Source: Gammaproteobacteria bacterium
GTDB taxonomy: Bacteria; Pseudomonadota; Gammaproteobacteria; Nevskiales; Nevskiaceae
DNA: 64,000 nt
Assembly (NCBI GenBank): GCA_026398815.1
Contig: JAPLSA010000009.1
Span: forward strand, 1-64,000
Reading direction: 5' to 3'
Of this stretch, positions 8,803-17,910 are shown in pieces. Under the pieces are notes generated by a model. It saw only the letters and a program-made list of their open reading frames with translations. It was not told where the DNA came from and did no database searches. Each line of letters opens with the position of its first letter. Within the stretch, counting starts at the first letter, position 1. Made by a program: the position numbers and the translations under genes.

Positions 8803-9792
8803 ATGTCGACCCGTATCCCGGCCGCGCGCCTGCTGGCCGCCGCCGTCCTTGCCTTCACCTCCGCAGTACAGGCGCAGTCCGCGCCAGCAGCGCCGGCCGC
8901 CGCCAGCGTCACCCCGGCGATTGCCGGCGTGGTCGCTGCCGGTACGCCGATCACCCTGGTCCGTGACGGCTTCGACGGCACCGAAGGCCCGCTGCCGCTG
9001 GCCGATGGCAGCCTGCTGTTCACCGAGAACCGCGCCGACCGGGTGATCCGCATCGCGCCGGACGGCGCGATCAGCACCTACCTGGAACGTGCCAACAGCA
9101 TCAATGCGCTGGCCGCCGGGCCGAAGGGCGAGCTGTACGGCGTGCAGACGCAGCAGCCGAGGGTCGGCATCGTTCATCCGGCCGGCCAGGAGAAGGTGCT
9201 GGCCGACCAGTACCAGGGCCAGCCGTTCAGCCGTCCGAACGATCTGGTGCTGGCCGCCAACGGCACGCTGTACTTCACCGATTCCGGCAGCCAGCTGAAG
9301 CCGGGCGAAAAGCCGCCGCAGGGGCATCCCGGCGTCTACCGGCTGCCGGCTGGCGGCACGCTGGAACGGATTGCCGGCGGCAGCGAGATTGCCCGCCCGA
9401 ACGGCGTGCAGCTGAGCCCGGACGAGAAGACGCTTTACGTCGCCAACACCGCTGGCGACCAGGTGCTGGCCTGGGACATCGGCCGCGACGGCAAGCTTGG
9501 CGCGCGCCGCGATTTCGCGAAGCTCAGCGGCCTGCGCGATACCGAAACCGGCCCGAGCAGCGGTGCCGACGGTCTGGCCGTAGACGGCGATGGCCGGCTC
9601 TACGTGGCGACCACCGATGGCGTGCAGGTGTTCTCGGCCAAGGGCCAGGCGCTGGGCACCATCGTGCTGCCGAAGGCGCCGCAGAACCTGGCCTTCGGCG
9701 GTCGCGACAAGAAGACGCTGTACGTTGTCGGCCGTGGCGCGGTGTACACGATCGCCACCCTCAGCAGCGGTTATCGCGGTCGCGCCAAGTAA
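8803..9792 (+). CDS. SMP-30/gluconolactonase-like secreted beta-propeller protein
   Basis: 329 residues with signal peptide 1-25 (ending VQAQ). The rest matches the SMP-30/gluconolaconase/LRE fold: EGPLPLADGSLLFTE at the N-terminal metal site, FSRPNDLVLAANGTLYFTDS (metal-binding Asn/Asp), ARPNGVQLSPDEKTLYVANT and GADGLAVDGDGRLYVATTDG. The family comprises Ca2+/Zn2+-dependent lactonases or hydrolases of sugar acids and other lactones; the substrate cannot be assigned. AGAGGAAG precedes the ATG and a strong hairpin follows the stop, so it is probably the last gene of the block. Confidence 0.87.
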   Translation: MSTRIPAARLLAAAVLAFTSAVQAQSAPAAPAAASVTPAIAGVVAAGTPITLVRDGFDGTEGPLPLADGSLLFTENRADRVIRIAPDGAISTYLERANSINALAAGPKGELYGVQTQQPRVGIVHPAGQEKVLADQYQGQPFSRPNDLVLAANGTLYFTDSGSQLKPGEKPPQGHPGVYRLPAGGTLERIAGGSEIARPNGVQLSPDEKTLYVANTAGDQVLAWDIGRDGKLGARRDFAKLSGLRDTETGPSSGADGLAVDGDGRLYVATTDGVQVFSAKGQALGTIVLPKAPQNLAFGGRDKKTLYVVGRGAVYTIATLSSGYRGRAK

Positions 9793-10154
9793 GCGCCATA
9801 GGCGGCACACCAGGGCTTCGTCCGTTGTCGCGGACGAAGCCCTTGCTATTTCTGATGTGGAGTGATGCCACGCCGCTGGACTCCACAAGCGTGCCGCTGC
9901 TGGATATCGCGCAGCCTGGACTGAAGCCTGCTGCGCAGGCAGCAGCGTCGCTCGGCGCGCGACGCGCGAGCGGCCGCCGTAGTGCCGTCTGTGCCCGATC
10001 TCTTCAGATCAAAACACAAATAAATCATTGGCTTGTTAGATCGATCCGATGATTTCCGGAGCCCGTCTTCAAGGCTGCGAAATTCGGCACGGTCTCTGCT
10101 CCAGCCCCTTGCCGCCACATCTGGCGTAACCAAGAAATCACGGGGAATCTGAAG
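9793..10154. other. Intergenic region upstream of TonB-dependent receptor
   Basis: Contains the hairpin at 9813-9850, the second copy of the short CTGCTGC-type repeat (9926-9946), and an AT-rich tract at about 10009-10040 likely to hold the receptor promoter. No clear -35/-10 pair, Fur box or gene was recognised. Confidence 0.45.
9813..9850 (+). terminator. Terminator after SMP-30 gene
   Basis: GGGCTTCGTCCG (9813-9824) pairs perfectly with CGGACGAAGCCC (9831-9842) around a 6-base loop and is followed by TTGCTATTT. A rho-independent terminator ending the 2.9-9.8 kb transcription unit is likely. Confidence 0.65.
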
Positions 10155-12887
10155 ATGTCCAAGTCGAATCGAAACCACCGCAAGCCGCAGTCGGACCGTT
10201 CGGTCCGCCGCCGCGCGCTGGAGTCGAAAGTGGAGCGTCAGGCGGTATCGGTGCTGCTCGGCAGCGGGCTGGTGCTGGCGGTTTTCGCCGCCCAGGCGGC
10301 TGCGCCGGAGAACGCGTCTGCGGCAGCGCCGCTGGAGCCGACCGAACTGGCGCAGGTGGCGGCCGGCACCGAGGCGGATGCGGCCCCGGCCGCCAGCGGC
10401 GAAACGGAGCTGGACACCGTGGTGATCAGCGCCAAGCCGCGCATCGCCGCGCTGAAGGACAAGCCGCAGTCGGTCTCGGTGGTGTCCGGCGAATCGCTGA
10501 GCCGCCTGAATGCGCTGACCGTTGGCGACATCACCCAGCGCGCCGGCAACGTCACCTTCAACCAGGGCAATGCGCGCACCAGCAGCCTGTCGATCCGCGG
10601 CATCGGCCGCCAGGCGCAGACCGATGCGATGGACCCGAGCGTCGGCTTCGTCGTCGACGGCGTGCCGTATGCCTACAACCCGCTGGCCAGCTTCGATTTC
10701 ATCGACATCGGCAATGTCGAAGTGCTGCGCGGTCCGCAGGGTACGCAGGGCGGCAAGAACGCCAGCGTCGGCCAGATCAACGTCACCACCAACCAGCCGC
10801 GCTTCGAGCGCGAGTTCATCGGCTCGGTGTTTCTCGGCCAGCAGAACACGGTGATCGCGCGGGCCGCGATCGGCGGCGGCATCGTGCCGGAGCTGATCGC
10901 CTGGCGCGGCGCGTTCTCGGTGCAGAAGGGCGATGGCTTCATCAAGAACGCCTACAACCGCGACATCTCCTATCCGAACCGCGATGCCGTGGTCGGCCGT
11001 GTGCAGTTCCTGTTCACACCGCTGGACAATCTGAACGCCACGCTGCGGGCGGACTACCAGCCGAGAGTCGGCCAGTTCTACAACGGCTTCGTGCTGCGCA
11101 AGCCGACGCCGGCCACGCTGGCCAACGGCAGCGCCACGCCGGCCAACCAGATTCCCGAGAACCAGCTGCGCCGCCGCTGGTTCACGCAGGACCCGAACTA
11201 CGTGGTCGACCGCGACTACTTCGCCAACGGCATCAACACCGATTCCCAGTTCCCGCTGGTGACCAGCAGCCAGGGCTATTCGGGCGAGGTGAACTACCTG
11301 CTCGGCGACCACACGCTGACCTCGATCACCGCCTGGAAGAACTTTTCGTTCCAGGCCAAGAACGATGAAGGCACGCCGTTCGACATCAACAAGAACGGCG
11401 GCGGCAACGTGTTCTACAACCAGGCCAGCCAGGAGCTGAAGCTGAGTGGCCACTTCGGCAGCAGTGTCGACTACACCTCCGGCCTCTACCTGCTGCGCAC
11501 CTTCAACAACTACGACACCGGCTCGGGCTTCGGCTCCGATGCCGGCGCCTTCCTGGCCAGCAACGCGATCTACAACGCGCTCGACACCGACCCCGCCGGC
11601 CGCCTGCTGCTGAGCAATTCGGTCAATCGCCTGATCCAGAAGCCGGTGCAGGAAATCCGCAACAAGAGCGGCGCGCTGTTCACCCACGTGGACTGGCACA
11701 TCACCGAGCCGCTGACCCTGACCGCCGGCCTGCGCTTCACCCGCGAGGACCGCCGCAACAACACCTACAAGCAGATCTTCGAGCAGGGCTTTGCACCGGA
11801 GCTGAATCCGGCGATCGTCAACGACATCTCGCTGGGCGGCTTCGCGTCCAATGCCTTCACGGCTGCCAACCCCGGCGCGCTGAGCCCGACCAACACGCCG
11901 GAGCAGCTGGCGCTGGCCGATGCCACGGCGCTGAAGTATTTCGGCGTGGCCAGCTACGCCAATCTGACGCCGGCGCAGCAGCGGCAGGTGGCAGCGGCCA
12001 AGCAGCTGCGCGCCGCGCAGATCGGCCCGGTGTGGAACGACACTGCCGGCCCGCGCTTCCGGAAGACGCAGCCAACCCTCGTGTTCAGCCCGAGCTATCG
12101 CTTCAGCGAGCAGTACACCGGCTATGTGTCGTTCCGCTATGGCGAGAAGGCGGGCATCTCGCAGGTGGTCAACAGCGTGCCGTTCGAAGCACTGCCGGAA
12201 GAGACGCGCGCCTACGAACTGGGCCTGAAGACAGCGCTGCTCGACAACCGCCTGACCTTCAACACGGCGCTGTTCTGGAACGACATCAAGAACTACCAGC
12301 AGCAGGTGCAGATCTTCGATGCCTACACCACCGAACTGAACGCCAACGGCGCGCTGGCTTACACGGCGGCGACCGGCAATGCGGCCAAGGTGCGTGCCCG
12401 CGGTGTGGAGATCGACGCGCTGTACCGGCCGATCGACCGCGCCCAGCTGCGGTTGGCGGTGGCCTACAACGACGCCTACTACCGCGACTTCCAGAACTCC
12501 GGCCAGCCGTTCGAGCAGAACTTCACCGGCAACCCGGCGCTGCGCGACGTCAGCGGCGCCACTCTGCCGGGCGCGGCCAAGTGGTCCGGCAATCTGGGTG
12601 CCGACTACAACCAGCCGGTCGGCGGTGGCTACGTTGCCCACGCGAACCTGAACCTGTTCCTGACCAGCGCGTACAACTCCGATGTCCGGCTGTCGGAATA
12701 CGGCCGGGTCAGCCCGTACGCGGTGGCCGATCTCGCCTTCGGCGTCGGCCCGTCGGACCAGCGCTTCGATGTCAGCGTGCTGGTCAAGAACCTGCTCGGC
12801 AACGATGCCTCGCAGAACGTCACCCACAACACCTACGTGCCGGCCACGCCGCGCTTCTACGGGCTGCAGTTCAGCACCAAGCTCTGA
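10155..12887 (+). CDS. TonB-dependent outer-membrane receptor
   Basis: 910 residues. A long basic N-terminus (about 1-35, many Arg/Lys) precedes the hydrophobic signal segment LLGSGLVLAVFAAQAAA. TonB-box-like LDTVVISA lies near residue 92. The plug domain follows (KPQSVSVVSGESL, LSIRGIGRQ, VLRGPQGTQGGKNASVGQINVTT), then a 22-strand barrel ending in RFYGLQFSTKL with a C-terminal hydrophobic signature. It imports an unidentified substrate using energy from TonB-ExbB-ExbD, for which a full operon lies at 18.2-20.7 kb. It resembles receptors of organic-compound degraders more than siderophore receptors, but the ligand is unknown. Confidence 0.92.
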   Translation: MSKSNRNHRKPQSDRSVRRRALESKVERQAVSVLLGSGLVLAVFAAQAAAPENASAAAPLEPTELAQVAAGTEADAAPAASGETELDTVVISAKPRIAALKDKPQSVSVVSGESLSRLNALTVGDITQRAGNVTFNQGNARTSSLSIRGIGRQAQTDAMDPSVGFVVDGVPYAYNPLASFDFIDIGNVEVLRGPQGTQGGKNASVGQINVTTNQPRFEREFIGSVFLGQQNTVIARAAIGGGIVPELIAWRGAFSVQKGDGFIKNAYNRDISYPNRDAVVGRVQFLFTPLDNLNATLRADYQPRVGQFYNGFVLRKPTPATLANGSATPANQIPENQLRRRWFTQDPNYVVDRDYFANGINTDSQFPLVTSSQGYSGEVNYLLGDHTLTSITAWKNFSFQAKNDEGTPFDINKNGGGNVFYNQASQELKLSGHFGSSVDYTSGLYLLRTFNNYDTGSGFGSDAGAFLASNAIYNALDTDPAGRLLLSNSVNRLIQKPVQEIRNKSGALFTHVDWHITEPLTLTAGLRFTREDRRNNTYKQIFEQGFAPELNPAIVNDISLGGFASNAFTAANPGALSPTNTPEQLALADATALKYFGVASYANLTPAQQRQVAAAKQLRAAQIGPVWNDTAGPRFRKTQPTLVFSPSYRFSEQYTGYVSFRYGEKAGISQVVNSVPFEALPEETRAYELGLKTALLDNRLTFNTALFWNDIKNYQQQVQIFDAYTTELNANGALAYTAATGNAAKVRARGVEIDALYRPIDRAQLRLAVAYNDAYYRDFQNSGQPFEQNFTGNPALRDVSGATLPGAAKWSGNLGADYNQPVGGGYVAHANLNLFLTSAYNSDVRLSEYGRVSPYAVADLAFGVGPSDQRFDVSVLVKNLLGNDASQNVTHNTYVPATPRFYGLQFSTKL

Positions 12888-12933
12888 ACCGCCGCAGACC
12901 CAGCCGAAGCGCCGCTTTGCCCGAACCGCGCGC

Positions 12934-12971
12934 TGCCCCGACGCTGCCGCCGCAACGGCAGCGTCGGGGCA
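12934..12971. repeat. Strong GC-rich hairpin between receptor and hydrolase genes
   Basis: TGCCCCGACGCTGCC (12934-12948) pairs perfectly with GGCAGCGTCGGGGCA (12957-12971). There is no T-run on either strand, so it may stabilise mRNA ends or attenuate transcription rather than terminate it. Confidence 0.6.
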
Positions 12972-13027
12972 CCCGTGGTTTCATCCGTCCACGATGCATG
13001 CCGTTCACTTCTTCACAGGAACCCGCC

Positions 13028-13918
13028 ATGACCCGCAAGACCGCCCGTGACTTCCACCCCGAAGCGCTGCAGCTGTTCGACCAGTACGTGCACGGCCAGC
13101 TGTCGCGCCGGGGCTTCCTGCAGCAGGCCGGGCGCTTCACCGCTGCCGGCGTCAGCGCCGAAGCGCTGCTGCTGGCCCTGAGCCCGAACTTCGCCGAAGC
13201 CCAGCAGGTGCCGCCGGACGACAAGCGCCTGTGGACCGCCTATGTCGAATATCCGTCGCCGGACGGCTACGGCAAGCTGCGCGGCTATCTCGTGAAGCCC
13301 GCGAATGCCAAGGGCAAGCTGCCGACCGTGCTGGTGGCGCACGAGAACCGCGGCCTCAATCCGCATATCGAAGATGTCACCCGGCGTCTCGCGCTGGCCG
13401 GCTTCATCGCCTTCGCGCCGGATGCGCTGTTCCCGCTCGGCGGCTATCCGGGTGACGAAGACAAGGCCCGCGAACTGTTCACGAAGCTCGAACAGCCGAA
13501 GACCCGCGCCGATTTCATCGCCGCCGCCCGGCAACTGAAGGCGCTGCCGGACGGCAACGGCAAGGTCGGCGTCGTCGGCTTCTGCTACGGCGGCGGCGTC
13601 GCCAACTACCTGGCCACCCAGCTGCCCGACCTGGCCGCCGCCGTACCGTTCTACGGCGCCCAGCCACCCGCCGACACGGTCGCCGCGATCAAGGCACCGC
13701 TGCTGCTGCAATACGCCGAACAGGACGAACGCATCAACGCCGGCTGGCCCGCCTACGAAGCCGCGCTGAAAGCCGCCGGCGTGCGCTACCAGGCCTACAT
13801 CTACCCCGGCGTCCAGCACGGCTTCAACAACGACACCACGCCGCGCTACGACGCGGCGGCGGCGAAGCTGGCGTGGGAGCGGACGATTGCGTTCTTTGGG
13901 GAGAATTTGCGGGGGTGA
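13028..13918 (+). CDS. Tat-exported dienelactone hydrolase family protein
   Basis: 296 residues. A twin-arginine motif (SRRGFLQQAG, about 21-30) and a hydrophobic stretch ending FAEAQ show folded export. The catalytic domain carries the dienelactone hydrolase triad: nucleophile Cys in VGFCYGGG, Asp in YAEQDERI and His in GVQHGFNN. Family members hydrolyse dienelactones or other esters and lactones. AGGAAC precedes the chosen ATG; the long frame upstream is a shadow of the receptor gene. It lies 140 bases after the receptor and may be coexpressed. Codon use stays normal to the stop, then composition drops sharply at the neighbouring island. Confidence 0.9.
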   Translation: MTRKTARDFHPEALQLFDQYVHGQLSRRGFLQQAGRFTAAGVSAEALLLALSPNFAEAQQVPPDDKRLWTAYVEYPSPDGYGKLRGYLVKPANAKGKLPTVLVAHENRGLNPHIEDVTRRLALAGFIAFAPDALFPLGGYPGDEDKARELFTKLEQPKTRADFIAAARQLKALPDGNGKVGVVGFCYGGGVANYLATQLPDLAAAVPFYGAQPPADTVAAIKAPLLLQYAEQDERINAGWPAYEAALKAAGVRYQAYIYPGVQHGFNNDTTPRYDAAAAKLAWERTIAFFGENLRG

Positions 13919-13955
13919 GGGTGGGGTTTGAGCGGCTGGCGATGCTTGAAGTCGG

Positions 13956-13971
13956 TGCTTCGCTTTGATCG
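13956..13971 (+). repeat. Left copy of island-flanking near-repeat
   Basis: TGCTTCGCTTTGATCG matches 14 of 16 bases with 17911-17926 (TGCTTCGCTAAGATCG), in the same orientation. The two copies bracket the atypical 14-17.9 kb gene and may mark its insertion ends. Confidence 0.35.
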
Positions 13972-14055
13972 GGTAGCGCTGGGCTTGATCGGTGTTGAGT
14001 AGGTTGAGCTGCGGTTGCCGGGCTGTCGCTTGGGTAGCCGCCACTCGCACGTTGC

Positions 14056-17000
14056 TTAAGACGTCTGAGATGACTTTCCCGTACATGTGTTGAGAGCTAG
14101 ATCTCCTAAGAGCAACTCAAACTGGAGATTCATCAATGCTTCCCCGCCGGGAGTCAAATACTCGTGTGTCAACGCTGCGGCACCCTTCGCCGCCGCGATA
14201 TGCATCAACGCAACCTCCTCGCTAATGTAGCGCGGAAGCGATCGAACCGATGTTCCTTGTGCGAGGGCTTCGAAAGCGACGAGCGCATCTTCAAGTTGAC
14301 GCTCATTATCTTCCTTGACAGCACGTTCGACGGCAGGGCGCTCCTTAGAGGCGAGTCCAAAACAGCGTAGTCCATCAAGTTCTATAACTAGATCGATTAC
14401 ACTTGCAGCCGCTCGGGTCAAGGCATCGTCTAGCCGCGGGACCGCTAGTGAGTCGAGCCAGTCATCGACCACATAAGGCGAAGAGAAGATGCTGGATACT
14501 CCACTGCTCGTAAGTCTTGATAGTGCAAACCCGGAAACACGCGGGACGAATCGGATGAGGCGACCCTCGCCAACGGCCGCTCGAACGTGCGGGGCCTTTT
14601 CGATGATCCAGAATGGCCAATCCTCTGGCGAGTTCAGCGACACGATCGCAAGGAGTTCCAGTGTCGGCCACGGCAAAGGATCATTCCAATTGGGGCGCGC
14701 CCGCAACTCAAGTTCGATGCCTGCACTAACAAGATCAGCATTCACCCGTCGCAAATAGTCGGCAGCGTTGGCCCGCACTCGTCGCTCAACGGAAAGCTTC
14801 ACAAGACGTATGGCATTGCCGCGATCGGCGTGTCGGGTGATAGATGCCCATAAGCTCGTTGGCTTGGCATTCCGCGCGCCCGCCTCTGCCGCAAACAGCC
14901 GTAATGCCGTGACCAGACTCTCAGTTCGCTGCAACAGCTTCTCGGGAACGTCCCCAATCAACTCCCAGGGCTCTTCCCTTGCTTTGCGGATTTGATTGAG
15001 CAGGTCTCCCGTCCACATAACAAATGCGCCATGACCTGCAGGCAACTCTGTGAATCGGCGAACCAACTCCGCCGAGCAGGCGAACAGTAGATTCTGAATG
15101 GCCGTGACGTGCTCTTTCGGAGCGCTTCCTGCTGGCGAAGCGTGTGCTGGAGGCGTGAGCGCGCGCGAAGTAATGTGCACCTCTCCAAGACGGGTCAGCA
15201 AATTTCCCGAAGGCACTTTTCCACGCAGCAATCCATCCATGGTGCGTTCTACAACAGGTACGAGCTTCTCCAGCATTGCGTGGGCGCGCTGAAGGTATTC
15301 TGTGTAGCTAACCGCCCCGACCAACCTCGCAGCTGTAGCTATCCATTGCCGATTCCACTCTGGTAGCGCTGAAGCCGGTAAGTTTTCGCGCGGTATTCGT
15401 TTGGTGGCTACGGGAAACTTCAGCGTTCCCGACGGAAGGCCATCAGCGGCAATTGCATCGACTGCGACTATCGCTGCCGTAGGATCAATCCCTAGAAGGC
15501 GCTTGCTGAGATTTACCACTTCCTCGTGCACTTCTATCTGGGCTGAGTGTGCAACGTGATAGATCGCTCCGCGGAGTAATCGACCTTCCGAGGCAGCCTC
15601 AATTTCTACTGGACCAGCCCACGGTATCTCAAGCGGCACACGAGCCAGGAGACTTTCCCGGACACCGCCGTCCGTCCATGCCGTCGCGGTCTGCGAATCG
15701 ATCAATCGGACGGCGCCGACAAGATCCGCAGCTCCAACAAGGTCAATGGTGTCGAAATCCGGCTTGGCCAAACTGATAGCCGATCGCAAGTCTTCCGACA
15801 GCTTCATCTCGACCAAGGCGCCAACTAGTGCGCGAAGTCCGGTTGCATCTGCTGAAATGACGACTGCAGATATCGCATCTGACGACAACAAGGACAGAAG
15901 ATGCGACCGCGGGTCTGACTTTGACCGCGTTCGCAAAGATTCTATGGCCCTTACTAGACGTTCCGGCAGCTTAAGAGGCGAGAGGTCGGTGCCAGCAATG
16001 GCGAACGTGACGGCTGTGGTGACTTGCGTCGGCTCCAGTCCAATTTGAAGGGCCCCAGTTACCCAGTGTCGCAGGGTTGTCTCAATGTACGCTTTGCCTA
16101 AGCCTGAAAAAGCAGCTATCGCAACCTCGATGTCGCGATCATTCTCCAGACGTGCTGCAAGTGCCTTCACTAAGGTGATGGTTTCGCCCGGAAAGTGGAC
16201 GACTACATGGGCAGCTAAGGCTTCCAAGCTTTTGGTGGTCGCGGCGTGTATCGACTCTGCGATAGTGCGCGACCGTGTGAATGGAGGAAATGCATGGCTG
16301 AGGTCGAATAACACTGCCGACCGTAGCTGGTGCATCCCGGCCAGTTGGCCAGTGTTCGGCTCGCCAATTAGGTGCTCATCTACTAGCCGGCGTAGCGCTC
16401 GAACGAAATCGCCTTGTGTAACGTCTAGCAAGCTATGTAACCGCTCGCCATCAATCGTAGCTCCAGCGGTTCCAGCCAGAGAGGTCACGCGAAGAATGGC
16501 GAGTTCAGTGTCACGCATCTCAAGGAGTCGGCTGTCGACCTGTTCTCCAAGAACTCTCTCTAGCCGATCGCCGCGGGTCAGAATATGAGTGTATTCGAGC
16601 AGTAGCCCGTCGCTACGAAACCATGGCTCGCGCCAGCCAGCCCAGGTTGTGTGGCCTTGCTCCTGTAGCTGATGCCAGATTCTTTCCGCGACCGCGTCGT
16701 CGCCTTTAGGCCGGACCTCGCGGACACGTGAACTCGCCGGCAGGAGAAATAGGTCTTCTTCGCGGACAGATCCAAGAAGTACAACTCCGGTCCCCACTCC
16801 GGCTTCACGGATTAATCCGCCCCAAATTCCGCTGAGCCCTCTGCCAACATCATCCAGTACAAATCCAACTGGAGCGGCAGACGAAGCTCTTAGTGCATGC
16901 GTCAAGCGAAGCAGCAAGTGGGTGTCCGTAGAGTCGCCACGCCGAATCTGGAACCATCGAGTCGTGTGTCGAATTGCCCCCGCTGTGTCCCACATCAAGG

Positions 17001-17865
17001 CGGATTTTCCCGCTCCAGACGGCCCGACGATCAAGGCCGCGCCGTGGGCCTCTAATGCAGAAAGCACATCACGTCTGGCCTCTGGCCGCTCAGCAATTAA
17101 CCCCGCGGCGAGGTGGCCGGGTCGGGCGTCGATGCCTTGATAAAACGCGGCATCGTAAGTCGGGGTGATGAAGTCGACGGCATCGCAGTAGCCGTCACGA
17201 AGGGCTGCTTCCATGCTGGTCGGGTCTAGGAGCGGTTCAAGCTGGCGAATGCTTGTCTCCACGTCCGAAATCGCCAAACCGTTAAACCGGTTATCTCTTA
17301 CCAAGCCATTGGTGTCAGCCAGGGTTCCGATCTGATGTAGCAGTGCGCCGTAATAAACTTGAGCCACCAAGGGTGCGCACGGTGCAGTGCTACTAATAGC
17401 CGTCACAGACGTCTCAAATGGCGCTGGCACTATCCAAACGCTTGTGCGCGGCGCGAAGTTCGACCACCTCCGGTCGGCCTTAAGGGCCATATTAAGACTT
17501 GGGTTATCTGTTAGCGAATAGTCACCCGGTGGCCCCTCTTTTATTGGGCGCTCCAGTAGCAGGATTAAATCGTGCGGCGCGGAAGCCGCTGCTTCTGCAC
17601 GGGTCCAAAGGGCCTGAATGAATTCCACTGCCTCACCGACAGAGAATGGGCCCAGGTGGTCGCGTCGCGACTTTGCCTGCAAAAATCCTGTGCGTATAGC
17701 GCCACGGAGTTCGTAATCATCCCGCCCTTCTGGAATCACTTCGCCGTAAGGCAATTTTAGGCGCCAGCATTGAACTGCCAGCCAAACGCCAGCCGCGTCT
17801 TGATAGCGAAAACCACGGCCTGCATGGGATCCCGCTCGCGATATCGGCGCTCCTGAAACTCGCAT
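14056..17865 (-). CDS. Avs-like STAND NTPase with N-terminal Cap4/PD-(D/E)XK-type nuclease domain (candidate antiphage protein)
   Basis: 1269 residues. Residues 16-85 resemble the Cap4/DUF4297 dsDNA-endonuclease family: GRGFRYQD (16-23), E46/D49-D50 and QAK (63-65), consistent with a PD-(D/E)XK-type metal site. A P-loop NTPase follows: Walker A GPSGAGKS (281-288), Walker B FVLDD (335-339), and GSVRE (365-369) as a sensor-like element. Residues about 450-520 look like the winged helix that closes STAND ATPase modules. The remaining 700 residues are helical, with no recognised family, in the position where Avs proteins carry target-sensing repeats. The gene stands alone, has clearly lower GC and different codon use than its neighbours, and lies tail-to-tail with the hydrolase gene. 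Domain logic is inferred from motifs; function is untested. Confidence 0.7.
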   Translation of the reverse strand: MRVSGAPISRAGSHAGRGFRYQDAAGVWLAVQCWRLKLPYGEVIPEGRDDYELRGAIRTGFLQAKSRRDHLGPFSVGEAVEFIQALWTRAEAAASAPHDLILLLERPIKEGPPGDYSLTDNPSLNMALKADRRWSNFAPRTSVWIVPAPFETSVTAISSTAPCAPLVAQVYYGALLHQIGTLADTNGLVRDNRFNGLAISDVETSIRQLEPLLDPTSMEAALRDGYCDAVDFITPTYDAAFYQGIDARPGHLAAGLIAERPEARRDVLSALEAHGAALIVGPSGAGKSALMWDTAGAIRHTTRWFQIRRGDSTDTHLLLRLTHALRASSAAPVGFVLDDVGRGLSGIWGGLIREAGVGTGVVLLGSVREEDLFLLPASSRVREVRPKGDDAVAERIWHQLQEQGHTTWAGWREPWFRSDGLLLEYTHILTRGDRLERVLGEQVDSRLLEMRDTELAILRVTSLAGTAGATIDGERLHSLLDVTQGDFVRALRRLVDEHLIGEPNTGQLAGMHQLRSAVLFDLSHAFPPFTRSRTIAESIHAATTKSLEALAAHVVVHFPGETITLVKALAARLENDRDIEVAIAAFSGLGKAYIETTLRHWVTGALQIGLEPTQVTTAVTFAIAGTDLSPLKLPERLVRAIESLRTRSKSDPRSHLLSLLSSDAISAVVISADATGLRALVGALVEMKLSEDLRSAISLAKPDFDTIDLVGAADLVGAVRLIDSQTATAWTDGGVRESLLARVPLEIPWAGPVEIEAASEGRLLRGAIYHVAHSAQIEVHEEVVNLSKRLLGIDPTAAIVAVDAIAADGLPSGTLKFPVATKRIPRENLPASALPEWNRQWIATAARLVGAVSYTEYLQRAHAMLEKLVPVVERTMDGLLRGKVPSGNLLTRLGEVHITSRALTPPAHASPAGSAPKEHVTAIQNLLFACSAELVRRFTELPAGHGAFVMWTGDLLNQIRKAREEPWELIGDVPEKLLQRTESLVTALRLFAAEAGARNAKPTSLWASITRHADRGNAIRLVKLSVERRVRANAADYLRRVNADLVSAGIELELRARPNWNDPLPWPTLELLAIVSLNSPEDWPFWIIEKAPHVRAAVGEGRLIRFVPRVSGFALSRLTSSGVSSIFSSPYVVDDWLDSLAVPRLDDALTRAAASVIDLVIELDGLRCFGLASKERPAVERAVKEDNERQLEDALVAFEALAQGTSVRSLPRYISEEVALMHIAAAKGAAALTHEYLTPGGEALMNLQFELLLGDLALNTCTGKSSQTS

Positions 17866-17884
17866 AAAATCCCGCCATAACTCT

Positions 17885-17900
17885 GCTATTACGTAATAGC
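17885..17900 (-). promoter_or_regulatory. Perfect palindrome, possible operator of the Avs-like gene
   Basis: GCTATTACGTAATAGC is a perfect 16-base palindrome 20 bases upstream of the gene's ATG, directly followed by a repeated half-site GCTATTA (17901-17907). It overlaps the likely -10 region. No regulator gene lies beside it. Confidence 0.5.
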
Positions 17901-17910
17901 GCTATTAGAT

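Noticed and set aside
9846-12827. 993-codon minus-strand open frame opposite the TonB-dependent receptor
   Set aside because: Its product is Arg/Gln/Val-rich low-complexity sequence with no domain, a normal antisense shadow in high-GC DNA; the plus-strand receptor is unambiguous.
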